Shown in pieces: positions 16,371 through 24,108 of a DNA stretch of 28,412 bases (its first letter is position 1; every line of letters starts with the position of its first letter). Made by a program: the position numbers and the translations under genes. Source of the DNA: a virus; the IMG/VR virus record IMGVR_UViG_3300042465_003715, positions 1 through 28,412 of that record; one strand, written 5' to 3'. The notes beneath the pieces were generated by a model, which was not told the origin of the DNA, made no database searches, and saw only the letters and a list, made by a program, of their open reading frames with translations.

Positions 16371-16405
16371 AAAAAAATAGGCCCGCCTCTTAAATGAGGC
16401 GGGCC
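16371..16405 (-). terminator. Rho-independent terminator after the head-completion gene
   Basis: GGCCCGCCTC (16380-16389) and GAGGCGGGCC (16396-16405) form a perfect ten-base GC-rich stem with loop TTAAAT. On the minus strand it is followed by TATTTTTTT. It lies 16 bases after the stop of the gene at 16421-16903 and separates the capsid unit from the HNH gene. Confidence 0.92.
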
Positions 16406-16420
16406 GCTAGTTGTCGGGTA

Positions 16421-16903
16421 TTACAACGAATAATAACTGCCCAACGCATAACCCGTAATCTCCATGTCTAAACCATTAATGCTCTTGGGAGCGCTTAAAA
16501 AGAGACAATATTTATCCGCCGCTTTTTCAATCGCCGCCGTAGTGTCTGCCGACAAACCCCTAAATGTTTTGGCGATTTCATTTCTGTTGGAGAATTGGAT
16601 TTTGTTGTCGCCGTCTGATACAGATAAGATGTTTTCCCCGTTGGCGCTGGAAATAACGCCAAGAGCAGCTCGTCTAGCCTGTCTATCATAATACGCGCCC
16701 ATATACATTGATTGAAAAATCGCGGACGCTTCTACGTCAATCTCAGGATCAGCCCCCGAAAAACTCGTGTTCAGCAAGTTGTTTAAGTTACCCACATTGG
16801 CCGCATACCAGCCACTAATTTGAGAGAACGTTGTAATCCCTGTGTTGGATTCAAACTCATTGGCGAAGGTGTCTCTGGCGAGTCCTGAGAAGGTGTTGGG
16901 CAT
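16421..16903 (-). CDS. Probable head-completion or connector protein
   Basis: A 160-residue protein starting MPNTFSGLARDTFANEFESN. The helical middle (SAIFQSMYMGAYYDRQARRA) and overall size resemble small adaptor proteins that bind the portal or the neck after packaging. It is the last gene of the leftward capsid unit, with a strong terminator behind it. In the ancestral order it would follow the major capsid gene and its small partner, with the LAGLIDADG gene inserted in between. The role is inferred from position and composition. Confidence 0.55.
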   Translation of the reverse strand: MPNTFSGLARDTFANEFESNTGITTFSQISGWYAANVGNLNNLLNTSFSGADPEIDVEASAIFQSMYMGAYYDRQARRAALGVISSANGENILSVSDGDNKIQFSNRNEIAKTFRGLSADTTAAIEKAADKYCLFLSAPKSINGLDMEITGYALGSYYSL

Positions 16904-16918
16904 GTACTATTTTACACG

Positions 16919-17932
16919 TCATGGTGTATATGCGTAGCCGAGAGATTCGTAATAATCTTGTGGCGATAAAATGTTTGGGCCGTAGCGAGGATTCTTTTCG
17001 ATAAAATCGTAAACTAATTTATGCTTGCGCCACAAAGAAGGAGATGGGAGACTGTATAGTGCTTTTGCAAATTCAACAGCACCAAGTCCGCCCTTGGTTA
17101 CTCGATATAACCCTGTTTGATCGCGGCCAACTTTAACTGGTCCGTGTGTTTGAGAAAAATCATTAATTCTTGAACATATAGCCTCAACAATATCTGGAAC
17201 CGCACCAACCGCTGTATAATCCAAGTATCTATTTTGTCTGACTCCCCAATACCCATCCCCGTCAGAAAAGCCTTTGAAATAATGGTCCATCAAGTGAGAA
17301 GGAATATTTGGCAACTTTAATTTGTGGGTTTTAGCGGGAACAATGTTATAAATATCAGCCAAAGGCTCAATCCAATCCTTACAAACAATTCTTAGTTCGG
17401 CCATTTTACTTCCGTGAGGAGCGGTGGAGTATCTTATGGGATGATTCGCTCCTAGAAAATGGGAGAGCATTCTTAAATATCCATCATCTATTCTGCATAT
17501 ACTAATAGCTAATAGTGGAGATGTGCCAGTGACAGACACACATCCATCGGCAGCTATAAACCCAGCAATGGCGCAATTAATTGGATTCGGCTCGTTCCAA
17601 AACTCTTTATTGTAAGAATAGATGGCGCGGTCAAACTGACTTTTAAACCCAAGTTGCGAAGCTTTAATTCTAATAGCCAAAGGGGTTCTGCCGATTATCT
17701 TTTCTATCGCCGAATGTGAAAGTCCTTCTTTAAGGAGAAGCTCCAAATGTTCAATTTCATCTTCGCCCCAATCTGGATTTTTCTTTTTACTGGGAAAAAA
17801 TTTATGAAAGTGACGACTAGTAATGGAGACGCTTAGATTGAGTTCCTTACAAATATCGGCTATTCGTAAACCCTCTTCTCCCAAGGATTTAATTTTTAAT
17901 ATCTGGTCTTGACTGATTGATAATGCTGGCAT
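16919..17932 (-). CDS. LAGLIDADG homing endonuclease with two helix-turn-helix domains
   Basis: A 337-residue protein from ATG 17932-17930 (a TTG one codon earlier is less likely). Two LAGLIDADG-type motifs are visible, CAIAGFIAADG at about residues 120-130 and HYFKGFSDGDG at about 217-227; their acidic residues bind the catalytic metal, so a single chain with both half-sites is expected. In front are two helical DNA-binding segments, about residues 8-46 (ISQDQILKIKSLGEEGLRIA) and 56-96 (WGEDEIEHLELLLKEGLSHS), the second like a Myb/SANT or recombinase-type helix-turn-helix. The gene is free-standing, squeezed between two capsid-unit genes with gaps of 15 and 34 bases. Both motifs retain their acidic residues, so it may be active. 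Confidence 0.9.
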   Translation of the reverse strand: MPALSISQDQILKIKSLGEEGLRIADICKELNLSVSITSRHFHKFFPSKKKNPDWGEDEIEHLELLLKEGLSHSAIEKIIGRTPLAIRIKASQLGFKSQFDRAIYSYNKEFWNEPNPINCAIAGFIAADGCVSVTGTSPLLAISICRIDDGYLRMLSHFLGANHPIRYSTAPHGSKMAELRIVCKDWIEPLADIYNIVPAKTHKLKLPNIPSHLMDHYFKGFSDGDGYWGVRQNRYLDYTAVGAVPDIVEAICSRINDFSQTHGPVKVGRDQTGLYRVTKGGLGAVEFAKALYSLPSPSLWRKHKLVYDFIEKNPRYGPNILSPQDYYESLGYAYTP

Positions 17933-17966
17933 CAATCAAATAAACGTAAGTCTTGCCCCTAATCTA

Positions 17967-18341
17967 TCAGTGAGTCTTCATTCCTAATGATTTCATCAAC
18001 GAAAGATGATCTGGATTATTTTTGTCGAATTTGGGTGCTGGGGGGCGCTTAGGAATATTCAAGGAATGTTGGTGAGTTCCCGCATTGCGCTCAAAAGAGC
18101 GAACGAGCGCCGCTTTAATTTCTGGAGCGTTTAAATACTTATTCACACCAACCTTCTCGGCCATATTTTGAAGATCAACAATCCCCATTGAGGCAAGATT
18201 TTCTTTAAAAACATGGATGCTAGTTGTACCAAATACATTAGTTTTTTTAATGGCAAAAATAGCCTCTAAAGAGCGAAGATCATTTAAGTCTTCAAGCTTA
18301 CCATTGGAGGACTCCATATTATCAAGGGGATCGGTGTTCAT
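17967..18341 (-). CDS. Small protein with SAP/Rho-N-like segment, next to the capsid gene
   Basis: A 124-residue protein from ATG 18341-18339; an upstream in-frame start at 18377 would overlap the terminator loop region and is less likely. Residues about 50-85 (SMGIVDLQNMAEKVGVNKYL, then APEIKAALVRSF) match the helix-extension-helix rhythm of SAP or Rho N-terminal domains, which bind nucleic acid. The C-terminus is Pro/Lys-rich and disordered (NIPKRPPAPKFDKNNPD). Similar proteins sit near capsid genes in other phages and may be virion proteins or head-tail adaptors. The fold call is by eye only. Confidence 0.5.
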   Translation of the reverse strand: MNTDPLDNMESSNGKLEDLNDLRSLEAIFAIKKTNVFGTTSIHVFKENLASMGIVDLQNMAEKVGVNKYLNAPEIKAALVRSFERNAGTHQHSLNIPKRPPAPKFDKNNPDHLSLMKSLGMKTH

Positions 18342-18377
18342 ACAATTAATAATAGACAAATCTCGACAAATAAACAC

Positions 18378-18408
18378 AAAAAAGTCCGAGGCGATTAAAC
18401 CTCGGACT
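18378..18408 (-). terminator. Rho-independent terminator after the major capsid gene
   Basis: AGTCCGAGG (18383-18391) and CCTCGGACT (18400-18408) form a perfect nine-base stem with loop CGATTAAA. On the minus strand a TTTTTT run follows. It starts 16 bases after the capsid gene stop and would cap abundant capsid mRNA while letting some read through to the next genes. Confidence 0.92.
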
Positions 18409-18424
18409 AATTCGTTGAGACAAA

Positions 18425-19573
18425 TTATACGATAAGACCTGTTAAAACGCGCTGATCTAAGATCAATCGACCTTCGCTAAGTCCACCAAAGTAACCAATC
18501 TTTTTCGTGCGGCTAGAGGCGGTTTCGAATTGGTTATCCACTTCGAAAACGAACTCCGAACCAACTTCTGCGTCCACTTCCGCAAGGCGGATAAGGGAGT
18601 TAGAAGCGCGAGAGCGGTCAATACCAAGGATAAGCTCAGTAGTATCACCAGCAAAGACAGCAGAGCCAGTAGAACCGTCAGCCTGCGAGTAATTGGTGGA
18701 ACCAGCGGCAACATCGAATACAGTGTTGAAACGTTGGTTAAGACCAAACTCGTTGAACTCATGAATCGCCTGACCGTAGAAGGTTGTCACGTCAGCAGCG
18801 CCCCAGAGAGCCTCACGCACCTTGTCAGGAGCGGCAAGACCATCTTTAAGAGCGGAACCCTGTGGGGCAGTCTTGGTGTTGATTGGCTGATAGGCCATTT
18901 CGCGCAAGAGAGCCATCTTCTCAGGGGAGAGGAAGAGGTCGGTAGTGCGACCGCGAGCGCCAACAGGAGTGCCTCCCATGTAGGACGTATAAATACGCTT
19001 GCTAAGAGTGATCAGAGCATTGAAGTCGTCAGGCAGGAGACGACCAGCAACAGCAGAACGGAACACATGCTGCTTACCATTAGTAGAGGCAGAAGCGAGA
19101 GCTGACATAATGGGACCAACACTCTTGTTTTCAATCTGGAACAAGATGGACTGGAGAGCCTTACTCATCGTGCGGCCAACAATATCGAGGTTAGGCGATT
19201 TTGCAAGCATACGGCGATCAAAAGAGAGCGCGGTATTCAACTCGTAAGTGCGAACGAACATTTCCGACACGACAGGAACCACTTCATTAGTTCCAAGACC
19301 ACCAGCGGCAGTTTGAGAAAAAATCGTGATATATTCTTCATCGGAAATGTCGTAGAACAAATCGGTGCGAAGACTTGGAGCTTCATTGCTGTCATAAGAG
19401 ACAGACGTATAAAGGTTGCCAAGAATAGGAGCCTGTTCAGCAGCAGCGCTGAGAACTGGACCCATGTAGGCGGCGAAGATTTGCTGTGCTTCGGCAGCAA
19501 CCGTTTTGTCGCGGCTGGCCATAGCTTTCAAAAGCTCAATCTGCTCGTTGTTTTTTTCGAAGGTAATTTTCAT
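18425..19573 (-). CDS. Major capsid protein
   Basis: A 382-residue protein with the character of an HK97-fold capsid protein of the longer, T4/SPO1-like sort. The N-terminal 60 residues form a charged, Ala-rich helix (KAMASRDKTVAAEAQQIFAA) of the type often removed or rearranged during maturation. A long spine helix is likely around residues 110-160 (YELNTALSFDRRMLAKSPNL onward), and a Gly/Arg-rich loop follows (GGTPVGARGRTTDLFLSPEK). It lies between a decoration-like gene and a strong terminator and after a protease/scaffold gene, the standard order of a head module. There is no Shine-Dalgarno sequence; CTCACTAA directly precedes the ATG. Confidence 0.88.
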   Translation of the reverse strand: MKITFEKNNEQIELLKAMASRDKTVAAEAQQIFAAYMGPVLSAAAEQAPILGNLYTSVSYDSNEAPSLRTDLFYDISDEEYITIFSQTAAGGLGTNEVVPVVSEMFVRTYELNTALSFDRRMLAKSPNLDIVGRTMSKALQSILFQIENKSVGPIMSALASASTNGKQHVFRSAVAGRLLPDDFNALITLSKRIYTSYMGGTPVGARGRTTDLFLSPEKMALLREMAYQPINTKTAPQGSALKDGLAAPDKVREALWGAADVTTFYGQAIHEFNEFGLNQRFNTVFDVAAGSTNYSQADGSTGSAVFAGDTTELILGIDRSRASNSLIRLAEVDAEVGSEFVFEVDNQFETASSRTKKIGYFGGLSEGRLILDQRVLTGLIV

Positions 19574-19608
19574 TTAGTGAGTAGAGGTAGTATTGTTGAG
19601 CTTATGAA

Positions 19609-20226
19609 TTAGCCGATCTTGATCTGGTAGAAGCTACCACTATAGAGGTCGGGGTTAGTAGCGCCATTGGAGCCACGGGAACCAGAACCGAGAACCTGAC
19701 CGCAGCGAGCCGCATCAGTTGCCGTACAACCAGTGAGCTTACCGCTCGTGGTAGAGAGTTTCACGCCAGCACCAAGAGTAAGAGTACCGTCGATTGCAGT
19801 CTGGAAGAAGGTGAAAACGCCCTTTGTCGCAACAGGAACCGCATCGCCACGCATTGTGATTTGCATGGTTTCAGCCTTGTCCTGCTTGTTATAAATGAAC
19901 TTCTGACCATTCTCATCATAGTCAGCGGTCTGACGAAGAGTAATACCAAGAGGAATATCGCCAGAAGCCGCTGGGCGAACTTTAAGGCTAACCTTTGGAT
20001 AGTTGTTATAACCCATGAACGGATAATCCTTTTTACCAAGGAAAGTATCGGCAGTATAGGTGACAGCATCCAAGTCAAGGTTGCCAGAGCCGACAGTCAC
20101 AAAGACGCCAGCATCGCCGAAACCTGTTCCAGTGGACGAGTTATTAATGTACAAATCGTCAAGAGCGTAGTGATTAAGTACGTCCCAAGGATTCGTGATG
20201 TTGTAGGGTAGGATACGGCGTGCCAT
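19609..20226 (-). CDS. Probable head decoration/stabilisation protein
   Basis: A 205-residue, beta-rich, Gly/Thr/Ala-rich protein starting MARRILPYNITNPWDVLNHY. It contains likely strands (VTYTADTFLGKKDYPFMGYN, GVFTFFQTAIDGTLTLGAGV) and a flexible Ser/Gly-rich C-terminus. Two Cys near the end (GCTATDAARCGQ) could pair. Its position between protease/scaffold and capsid genes is the normal place for a decoration protein, as with lambda gpD. The ATG lacks a Shine-Dalgarno sequence. No sequence motif proves the role. Confidence 0.65.
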   Translation of the reverse strand: MARRILPYNITNPWDVLNHYALDDLYINNSSTGTGFGDAGVFVTVGSGNLDLDAVTYTADTFLGKKDYPFMGYNNYPKVSLKVRPAASGDIPLGITLRQTADYDENGQKFIYNKQDKAETMQITMRGDAVPVATKGVFTFFQTAIDGTLTLGAGVKLSTTSGKLTGCTATDAARCGQVLGSGSRGSNGATNPDLYSGSFYQIKIG

Positions 20227-20249
20227 ATGTGTTTTTTAGTGAGAGTGGG

Positions 20250-21782
20250 TTACTGGGAGATTTTGACTTTGAGTGCGGAGCCGAAACGTTCTGCGAGGGT
20301 TTTTTCGGCACCAGTGTTTTCGTTATTATTGCTTACACTTTTTTCTTCAGATGCTTTGGCCTTATCAAGAGCATCATCAACAGCCTTACCTTCTTCGCCA
20401 GCCTTCACTGTTGAAGCGGTGGAGAGTTCAGCGAGTTTCTTAGTAACTTCGGCGTTAATCTTTTCGTCCAGTTCTTTCTGGTAGGTGGCTTTGGCGGTCT
20501 TGTTTTTGTGTTTCCACAACTTGCTCATCTCACCCTTGAAAGCGGCGAACACTTCATCGGTTTCATCTTCGTCCTTGACTTCAAGAGTCTTGAGTTTGGA
20601 AGCGACGACGGCGCAATCTTCTTCATCCATTTCGTATTCGTCTTGCATAGCGGCCATGCGCTCATTATAACGAATCATAGTTTTGGCGGCGCGGCTCTGT
20701 TCCTCCATTTCATACATCTTGCGTTCGGCCTTCATCATCTTGTCGCTCATCTTTTCGACTTGAGCGTAGAGTTCGGTAAGTTTGGCTTCGGAAGCTTCGC
20801 GATCAGTGCGGGCTTTATCGCGCTCGGTGATAAACTCCTTGTTTGCCTCCTTGATGGCGGATTCGATGGTTTTGCGGACGGAAGCAACGGCTTCCTCGCT
20901 TTTGTTTTCGGCCACAAGCTGTTTAACGCTCGCCGCCATTTCTTGGATAGTTTCTTCGATGTCCATGTTATGATTCGGGGTCTTGTCAATTATTACACAT
21001 TTTTTTTCCTTGGGCGCAAATAGGGAGATTGTGGCGGTGGATTTTTGGTTGCCATTATCTGCAATAAGGCCAGAAACCGAGGCCGCTGGCCTTGATGTAA
21101 TGGCATGTCCGACTGTTAAAACATTCGCGCCGACTATTTTTCTATATATCTTCTCGCCTTGAGGAGTTTCGCCGCTTCCGCCATACTTCTTTAAGTATTT
21201 TCTAAGTTCTGCAATCTTCTTTGGGTCGGAGACTATTTCAGCCTCATTTAGGTTCTTGCTTCCAATGGCAATGTGATAATCACTAAACGCCACTTCAAAA
21301 CTAGACGAAACTTTCTTGTAAAATTTATTCTTGGGATCAGTGGACGACATGATCAATTCTCCCAACGCAGGATAAATCTTGCGATAAACTACTGCCCCGA
21401 AAGATACATTGAATGGCTCAACCATTTCGCGCACCTCATCTTCCGTAAGGATTTTATTATCGCCGAAAGAAGAATATCCAGCAGTAATCAAGTGCCCGAC
21501 AATTTTTTCGCTCTTGTGTTCAAGGTTGAGGCTCTTATGAAAAGCTGTGTTTGCGAGGATAATTGATTCCGCCGTTCCTACACAATCATCATTCTTGTTA
21601 CAAAGATTTGCGACTGACCCATTAAAGGCGATACTAATAAGGTCGGGGTTCTTCTGTAAATCTACCTCTGCGGGGATTAAACCGCGCAACCCCTCAAGGG
21701 AAGCACGAGAAATTTCAGAATCTTTCCATGAAGACGCGGAAATAATTTCTGACTCAAAAGTTGTCCGAAAGAGGGGGACCAT
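20250..21782 (-). CDS. Prohead protease fused to scaffold protein
   Basis: A 510-residue protein from ATG 21782-21780; a TTG start at 21836 would add 18 residues and exactly abut the divergent HNH start. The first ~250 residues resemble an S78-type prohead protease: a candidate catalytic His lies in LNLEHKSEKIVGHLITAGYS and a candidate Ser in KVSSSFEVAFSDY. Residues about 270-490 are highly charged coiled coil (ERDKARTDREASEAKLTELY onward), typical of scaffolds that fill the prohead and are then degraded. An internal in-frame ATG at 20966-20964, exactly at the domain border, could give the scaffold alone, as in lambda gpC/Nu3. It sits between portal and capsid genes, as expected. Confidence 0.8.
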   Translation of the reverse strand: MVPLFRTTFESEIISASSWKDSEISRASLEGLRGLIPAEVDLQKNPDLISIAFNGSVANLCNKNDDCVGTAESIILANTAFHKSLNLEHKSEKIVGHLITAGYSSFGDNKILTEDEVREMVEPFNVSFGAVVYRKIYPALGELIMSSTDPKNKFYKKVSSSFEVAFSDYHIAIGSKNLNEAEIVSDPKKIAELRKYLKKYGGSGETPQGEKIYRKIVGANVLTVGHAITSRPAASVSGLIADNGNQKSTATISLFAPKEKKCVIIDKTPNHNMDIEETIQEMAASVKQLVAENKSEEAVASVRKTIESAIKEANKEFITERDKARTDREASEAKLTELYAQVEKMSDKMMKAERKMYEMEEQSRAAKTMIRYNERMAAMQDEYEMDEEDCAVVASKLKTLEVKDEDETDEVFAAFKGEMSKLWKHKNKTAKATYQKELDEKINAEVTKKLAELSTASTVKAGEEGKAVDDALDKAKASEEKSVSNNNENTGAEKTLAERFGSALKVKISQ

Positions 21783-21835
21783 CCAATAATTTACACCATT
21801 GAAAGATTTGGCCCTTGGATTACGTTTACTCGGCA

Positions 21836-22471
21836 ATGAAAAAACACGGAAGATTTAAACACGGCCTCATGGACTCAACATCTTATGCCATTTGGAAAAG
21901 CATGAGGACGAGGTGTTGTAATAAGAATTGCGCGGCTTATAAACATTATGGCGGAAGGGGCATTAAAATTTGTCAGAGGTGGATGGACAGTTTTGAAAAT
22001 TTTCTCAACGATATGGGGGAAAGGCCGTCAATGGAGCATACTCTTGACCGAATAGATAATAACGGCGATTACTGCGTGGAGAACTGTCGGTGGGCAACGC
22101 AACTGGAGCAAAAGAATAATACAAGAAAGAATGCGTTTCTATCTTTTAACGGGAAAACTCAAACCATCGCTTATTGGGCCAGAGAACTTAACTTAAGTCC
22201 AGCCACTATTTCAGGTCGCTATCAAAGGGGATTGAGCGATATAGACTGTCTTTCCACTCCAGAATCGCATGGGTTTGTAAATGAAGACATAGTGCGAGAA
22301 ATCTTTCTTTTAAGGAGTCAGGGGAAAACAATGAAGGAAATTGGAGAACCTTTAAACCTGAAAGCTTCCACCGTTTGTAATATTTTAAATAGAAAGGCGT
22401 GGACAAAAGTTCAAATAGCAGACTCTATCCTTTTAAAAATAAAAGAACTGTTTTCGCGCAATTCTTCTTGA
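21836..22471 (+). CDS. HNH homing endonuclease with C-terminal helix-turn-helix
   Basis: A 211-residue protein from ATG 21836. Residues about 15-60 carry the phage HNH companion motif (YKHYGGRGIKICQRWMDSFE), and residues about 67-97 the core HTLDRIDNNGDYCVENCRWA followed by EQKNNTR. Behind this are two short DNA-binding segments: ISFNGK-like NUMOD-type sequence (SFNGKTQTIAYWARELNLSP) and a helix-turn-helix (LRSQGKTMKEIGEPLNLKAS). It probably cuts a site near the portal-protease border and spreads by repair. It is divergent from the protease gene, overlapping the possible upstream start, and on the opposite strand from the head genes. Confidence 0.88.
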   Translation: MKKHGRFKHGLMDSTSYAIWKSMRTRCCNKNCAAYKHYGGRGIKICQRWMDSFENFLNDMGERPSMEHTLDRIDNNGDYCVENCRWATQLEQKNNTRKNAFLSFNGKTQTIAYWARELNLSPATISGRYQRGLSDIDCLSTPESHGFVNEDIVREIFLLRSQGKTMKEIGEPLNLKASTVCNILNRKAWTKVQIADSILLKIKELFSRNSS

Positions 22472-22495
22472 CTCTCCCGTTTAACCGCCTAAATT
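22468..22495 (+). promoter_or_regulatory. Sigma70-type promoter of the small-gene cluster
   Basis: TTGACT (22468-22473), a 16-base spacer and TAAATT (22490-22495). The -35 box overlaps the stop of the HNH gene. Transcription would begin at or next to the ATG at 22502, giving a leaderless message. Confidence 0.6.
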
Positions 22496-22501
22496 ACCAA
22501 C

Positions 22502-22735
22502 ATGACCAATACTCCTATAACAGACAATCTCATTTTAAGCGATTGGAAAAAAGCTTGGAGAAATCAGGCCACAGTTCTTTCCGCTTACGAAGATGAAATT
22601 AATAAGCTCCAATCTGCCCTCCAAGAAATCGCTGGAGGAGTAAAAATTAATAAAAAACCAAGCGGCGCGGCGCAAATAAATCTTTCTGTTCTTGACATGC
22701 AAGAGATAGCGAATAAAGCTTTAAACAACACATGA
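22502..22735 (+). CDS. Small helical protein of unknown function
   Basis: A 77-residue protein starting MTNTPITDNLILSDWKKAWR, with a likely coiled coil in residues 20-45 (QATVLSAYEDEINKLQSALQ). It is first of a chain of eight tiny rightward genes linked by overlaps or gaps of one to three bases, behind its own promoter. No family recognised; small host-interaction proteins are often encoded this way in phages. Confidence 0.65.
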   Translation: MTNTPITDNLILSDWKKAWRNQATVLSAYEDEINKLQSALQEIAGGVKINKKPSGAAQINLSVLDMQEIANKALNNT

Positions 22736-22914
22736 CCAACCCAGCCAAAACCCTCCACGACCTATCTCTCTACTTCGAAGGAATGTCCGACGCCCTTAAA
22801 AACGAAAAAATGAAGGACGCATCTAAGTGGCTAGAAAAAGCTTCACGGAATATCTGCGGGCAGGGATATTTCGGTTGTTTCGGCGGAGAAAAATGTAGCA
22901 GCGACCATAAATGA
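22732..22914 (+). CDS. Small Cys-containing protein of unknown function
   Basis: A 60-residue protein starting MTNPAKTLHDLSLYFEGMSD; the start overlaps the preceding stop as ATGA. Residues 1-38 are a helical pair. The C-terminus has three Cys and a His (CGQGYFGCFGGEKCSSDHK), which could bind a metal ion. It begins with MTN like its upstream neighbour. Confidence 0.65.
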   Translation: MTNPAKTLHDLSLYFEGMSDALKNEKMKDASKWLEKASRNICGQGYFGCFGGEKCSSDHK

Positions 22915-23105
22915 AACGCCGCCATATCTTAACCGACAGGAGATTCCTCCAAATCTTAGAGATTCTTCTTGCGGCGAACAAAAATTCAAGCGCCATATAC
23001 CTTTTGCGATTAGTAATTGGCTTCAAAATGACAACAGCTAAAAAGTTTTTAACTAAAATCGACAAATTCGTTTGCAAATCAACCAATCCTTTACAAGTTT
23101 TTTAA
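22911..23105 (+). CDS. Small basic protein of unknown function
   Basis: A 64-residue, strongly basic helical protein starting MKRRHILTDRRFLQILEILL; the start overlaps the preceding stop as ATGA. The charge (many Lys/Arg) suggests nucleic-acid or membrane-surface contact, but nothing specific is recognised. Confidence 0.6.
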   Translation: MKRRHILTDRRFLQILEILLAANKNSSAIYLLRLVIGFKMTTAKKFLTKIDKFVCKSTNPLQVF

Positions 23106-23106
23106 C

Positions 23107-23277
23107 ATGACCCTAAAAGATTACGAACAACTAGGCTGGAAATATGAATATTGCGCCGCAATGCCAGCGTATCTCCTTATAAACCCAAGCGGCAGATTAG
23201 TTTGGATAGACCATTCATTCACCGCTCCAGAAAGCTATGTGATTAAGGTAATAGAAATGTTTGAAGGTAAGAACTAA
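23107..23277 (+). CDS. Very small protein of unknown function
   Basis: A 56-residue frame starting MTLKDYEQLGWKYEYCAAMP, one base after the preceding stop and one base before the next ATG. Strands and aromatic residues (YLLINPSGRLVWIDHSF) suggest a small folded domain. Support comes from the tight packing and codon character matching its neighbours. Confidence 0.6.
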   Translation: MTLKDYEQLGWKYEYCAAMPAYLLINPSGRLVWIDHSFTAPESYVIKVIEMFEGKN

Positions 23278-23278
23278 C

Positions 23279-23476
23279 ATGAACGAACTAATCTCCATCC
23301 TAGAAACCGCCAAACAAAAACACGGCGGCGAAACCCCTTTAACAATCGGCCACCTTCTTAATATCTGCAAAATGGCCAAAGACCTAAAAGCCCACGAACA
23401 AGAAATCGCGGCCATAAAAGAGGAAAAACAACATAACCGAATCATGAGCGAAATCTCATGGGGAGGACAAGACTAA
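23279..23476 (+). CDS. Small helical protein of unknown function
   Basis: A 65-residue protein from ATG 23279, starting MNELISILETAKQKHGGETP. Helix, Gly turn, then a long charged helix (MAKDLKAHEQEIAAIKEEKQ). An upstream in-frame start at 23261 would overlap the preceding gene and is not preferred. No family recognised. Confidence 0.65.
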   Translation: MNELISILETAKQKHGGETPLTIGHLLNICKMAKDLKAHEQEIAAIKEEKQHNRIMSEISWGGQD

Positions 23477-23477
23477 T

Positions 23478-23720
23478 ATGAAATACTGGCAAATCCCACC
23501 CGAAGACTCTTATCAATATCGCTTCTCAGCTAGGAGCCTTGACATTGAAAACGCTTACGAAGCCGAAGTTAGGTTCGACGGATGTATTGACATTGTTAAA
23601 CTTTATCGCAACAATGACGATGACACAATCCATATCTGCGACCTAGATGATTTTATCGCCCGCCTAGAAGAGATTAGAGAACTAGCAAAACAAAAATTCG
23701 GAAACAGTTGGCCAATTTAA
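23478..23720 (+). CDS. Small acidic protein of unknown function
   Basis: An 80-residue protein starting MKYWQIPPEDSYQYRFSARS, one base after the preceding stop. Beta strands in the first half with an acidic patch (NNDDDTIHICDLDD) and a C-terminal helix (IARLEEIRELAKQKFG). Acidic small proteins sometimes mimic DNA, but there is no direct evidence here. Confidence 0.65.
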   Translation: MKYWQIPPEDSYQYRFSARSLDIENAYEAEVRFDGCIDIVKLYRNNDDDTIHICDLDDFIARLEEIRELAKQKFGNSWPI

Positions 23721-23721
23721 T

Positions 23722-23910
23722 ATGAAATATTCAATCAGGGAATCAAATGGCTCATACCCAAGCGAGCTTTTGCGCCATGGAGAATACATGGATGTGGCCA
23801 ATAATGCAGAGTTGGAATTTTGGGCGCGAATTCAAGAGTTAGAAGAACAGAAAAAGCAATTAGAACAGCGACTCGCCGAATGGATGAGAATTGCTCTCCA
23901 AAATCAATAA
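23722..23910 (+). CDS. Small protein with C-terminal coiled coil
   Basis: A 62-residue protein starting MKYSIRESNGSYPSELLRHG. Residues 30-58 form a clear coiled coil (ARIQELEEQKKQLEQRLAEW). It shares the opening MKY with its upstream neighbour and is one base from it. Function unknown. Confidence 0.65.
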   Translation: MKYSIRESNGSYPSELLRHGEYMDVANNAELEFWARIQELEEQKKQLEQRLAEWMRIALQNQ

Positions 23911-23913
23911 ATA

Positions 23914-24108
23914 ATGAGCCTATCCACCCTCCTAGAATCCAAGAACAAAGAACTCCTAGCCTCCCTATTTGAGTGGCAAGAAAAAGTTCGCCAGTATAGT
24001 GTCGTTATTGACGCCAAGAATGAAAGGATCAAAAAATTGGAAGATTCTCTTAGCTCCATAACCAAAGACCGAGATTCGTGGAGGGGGCGCGCCCATGAAA
24101 AAGCTTAA
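23914..24108 (+). CDS. Small coiled-coil protein, apparently shortened by an in-frame stop
   Basis: A 64-residue protein starting MSLSTLLESKNKELLASLFE, nearly all helical, with the coiled-coil core RIKKLEDSLSSITKDRDSW. It ends at TAA (24106-24108), but the same frame stays open and coding-like for another 42 codons, with a segment of similar form (LQELEDSVYSLTMENDELKK). The gene may have been one protein of about 107 residues. Confidence 0.6.
   Translation: MSLSTLLESKNKELLASLFEWQEKVRQYSVVIDAKNERIKKLEDSLSSITKDRDSWRGRAHEKA

Noticed and set aside
18530-19105. A 191-codon rightward frame opposite the major capsid gene
   Set aside because: Antisense to a well-supported capsid gene, with no start signal and no recognisable protein features.
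19573-20243. Shared CTCACTAA directly upstream of the capsid and decoration gene starts
   Set aside because: Only eight bases and at different distances from the two ATGs; too short to call a regulatory element without more copies.
20508-21023. A 171-codon rightward frame opposite the protease/scaffold gene
   Set aside because: It is the mirror of the Lys/Glu-rich coiled-coil coding sequence; its Phe/Leu/His-rich product is the usual artefact of that composition.
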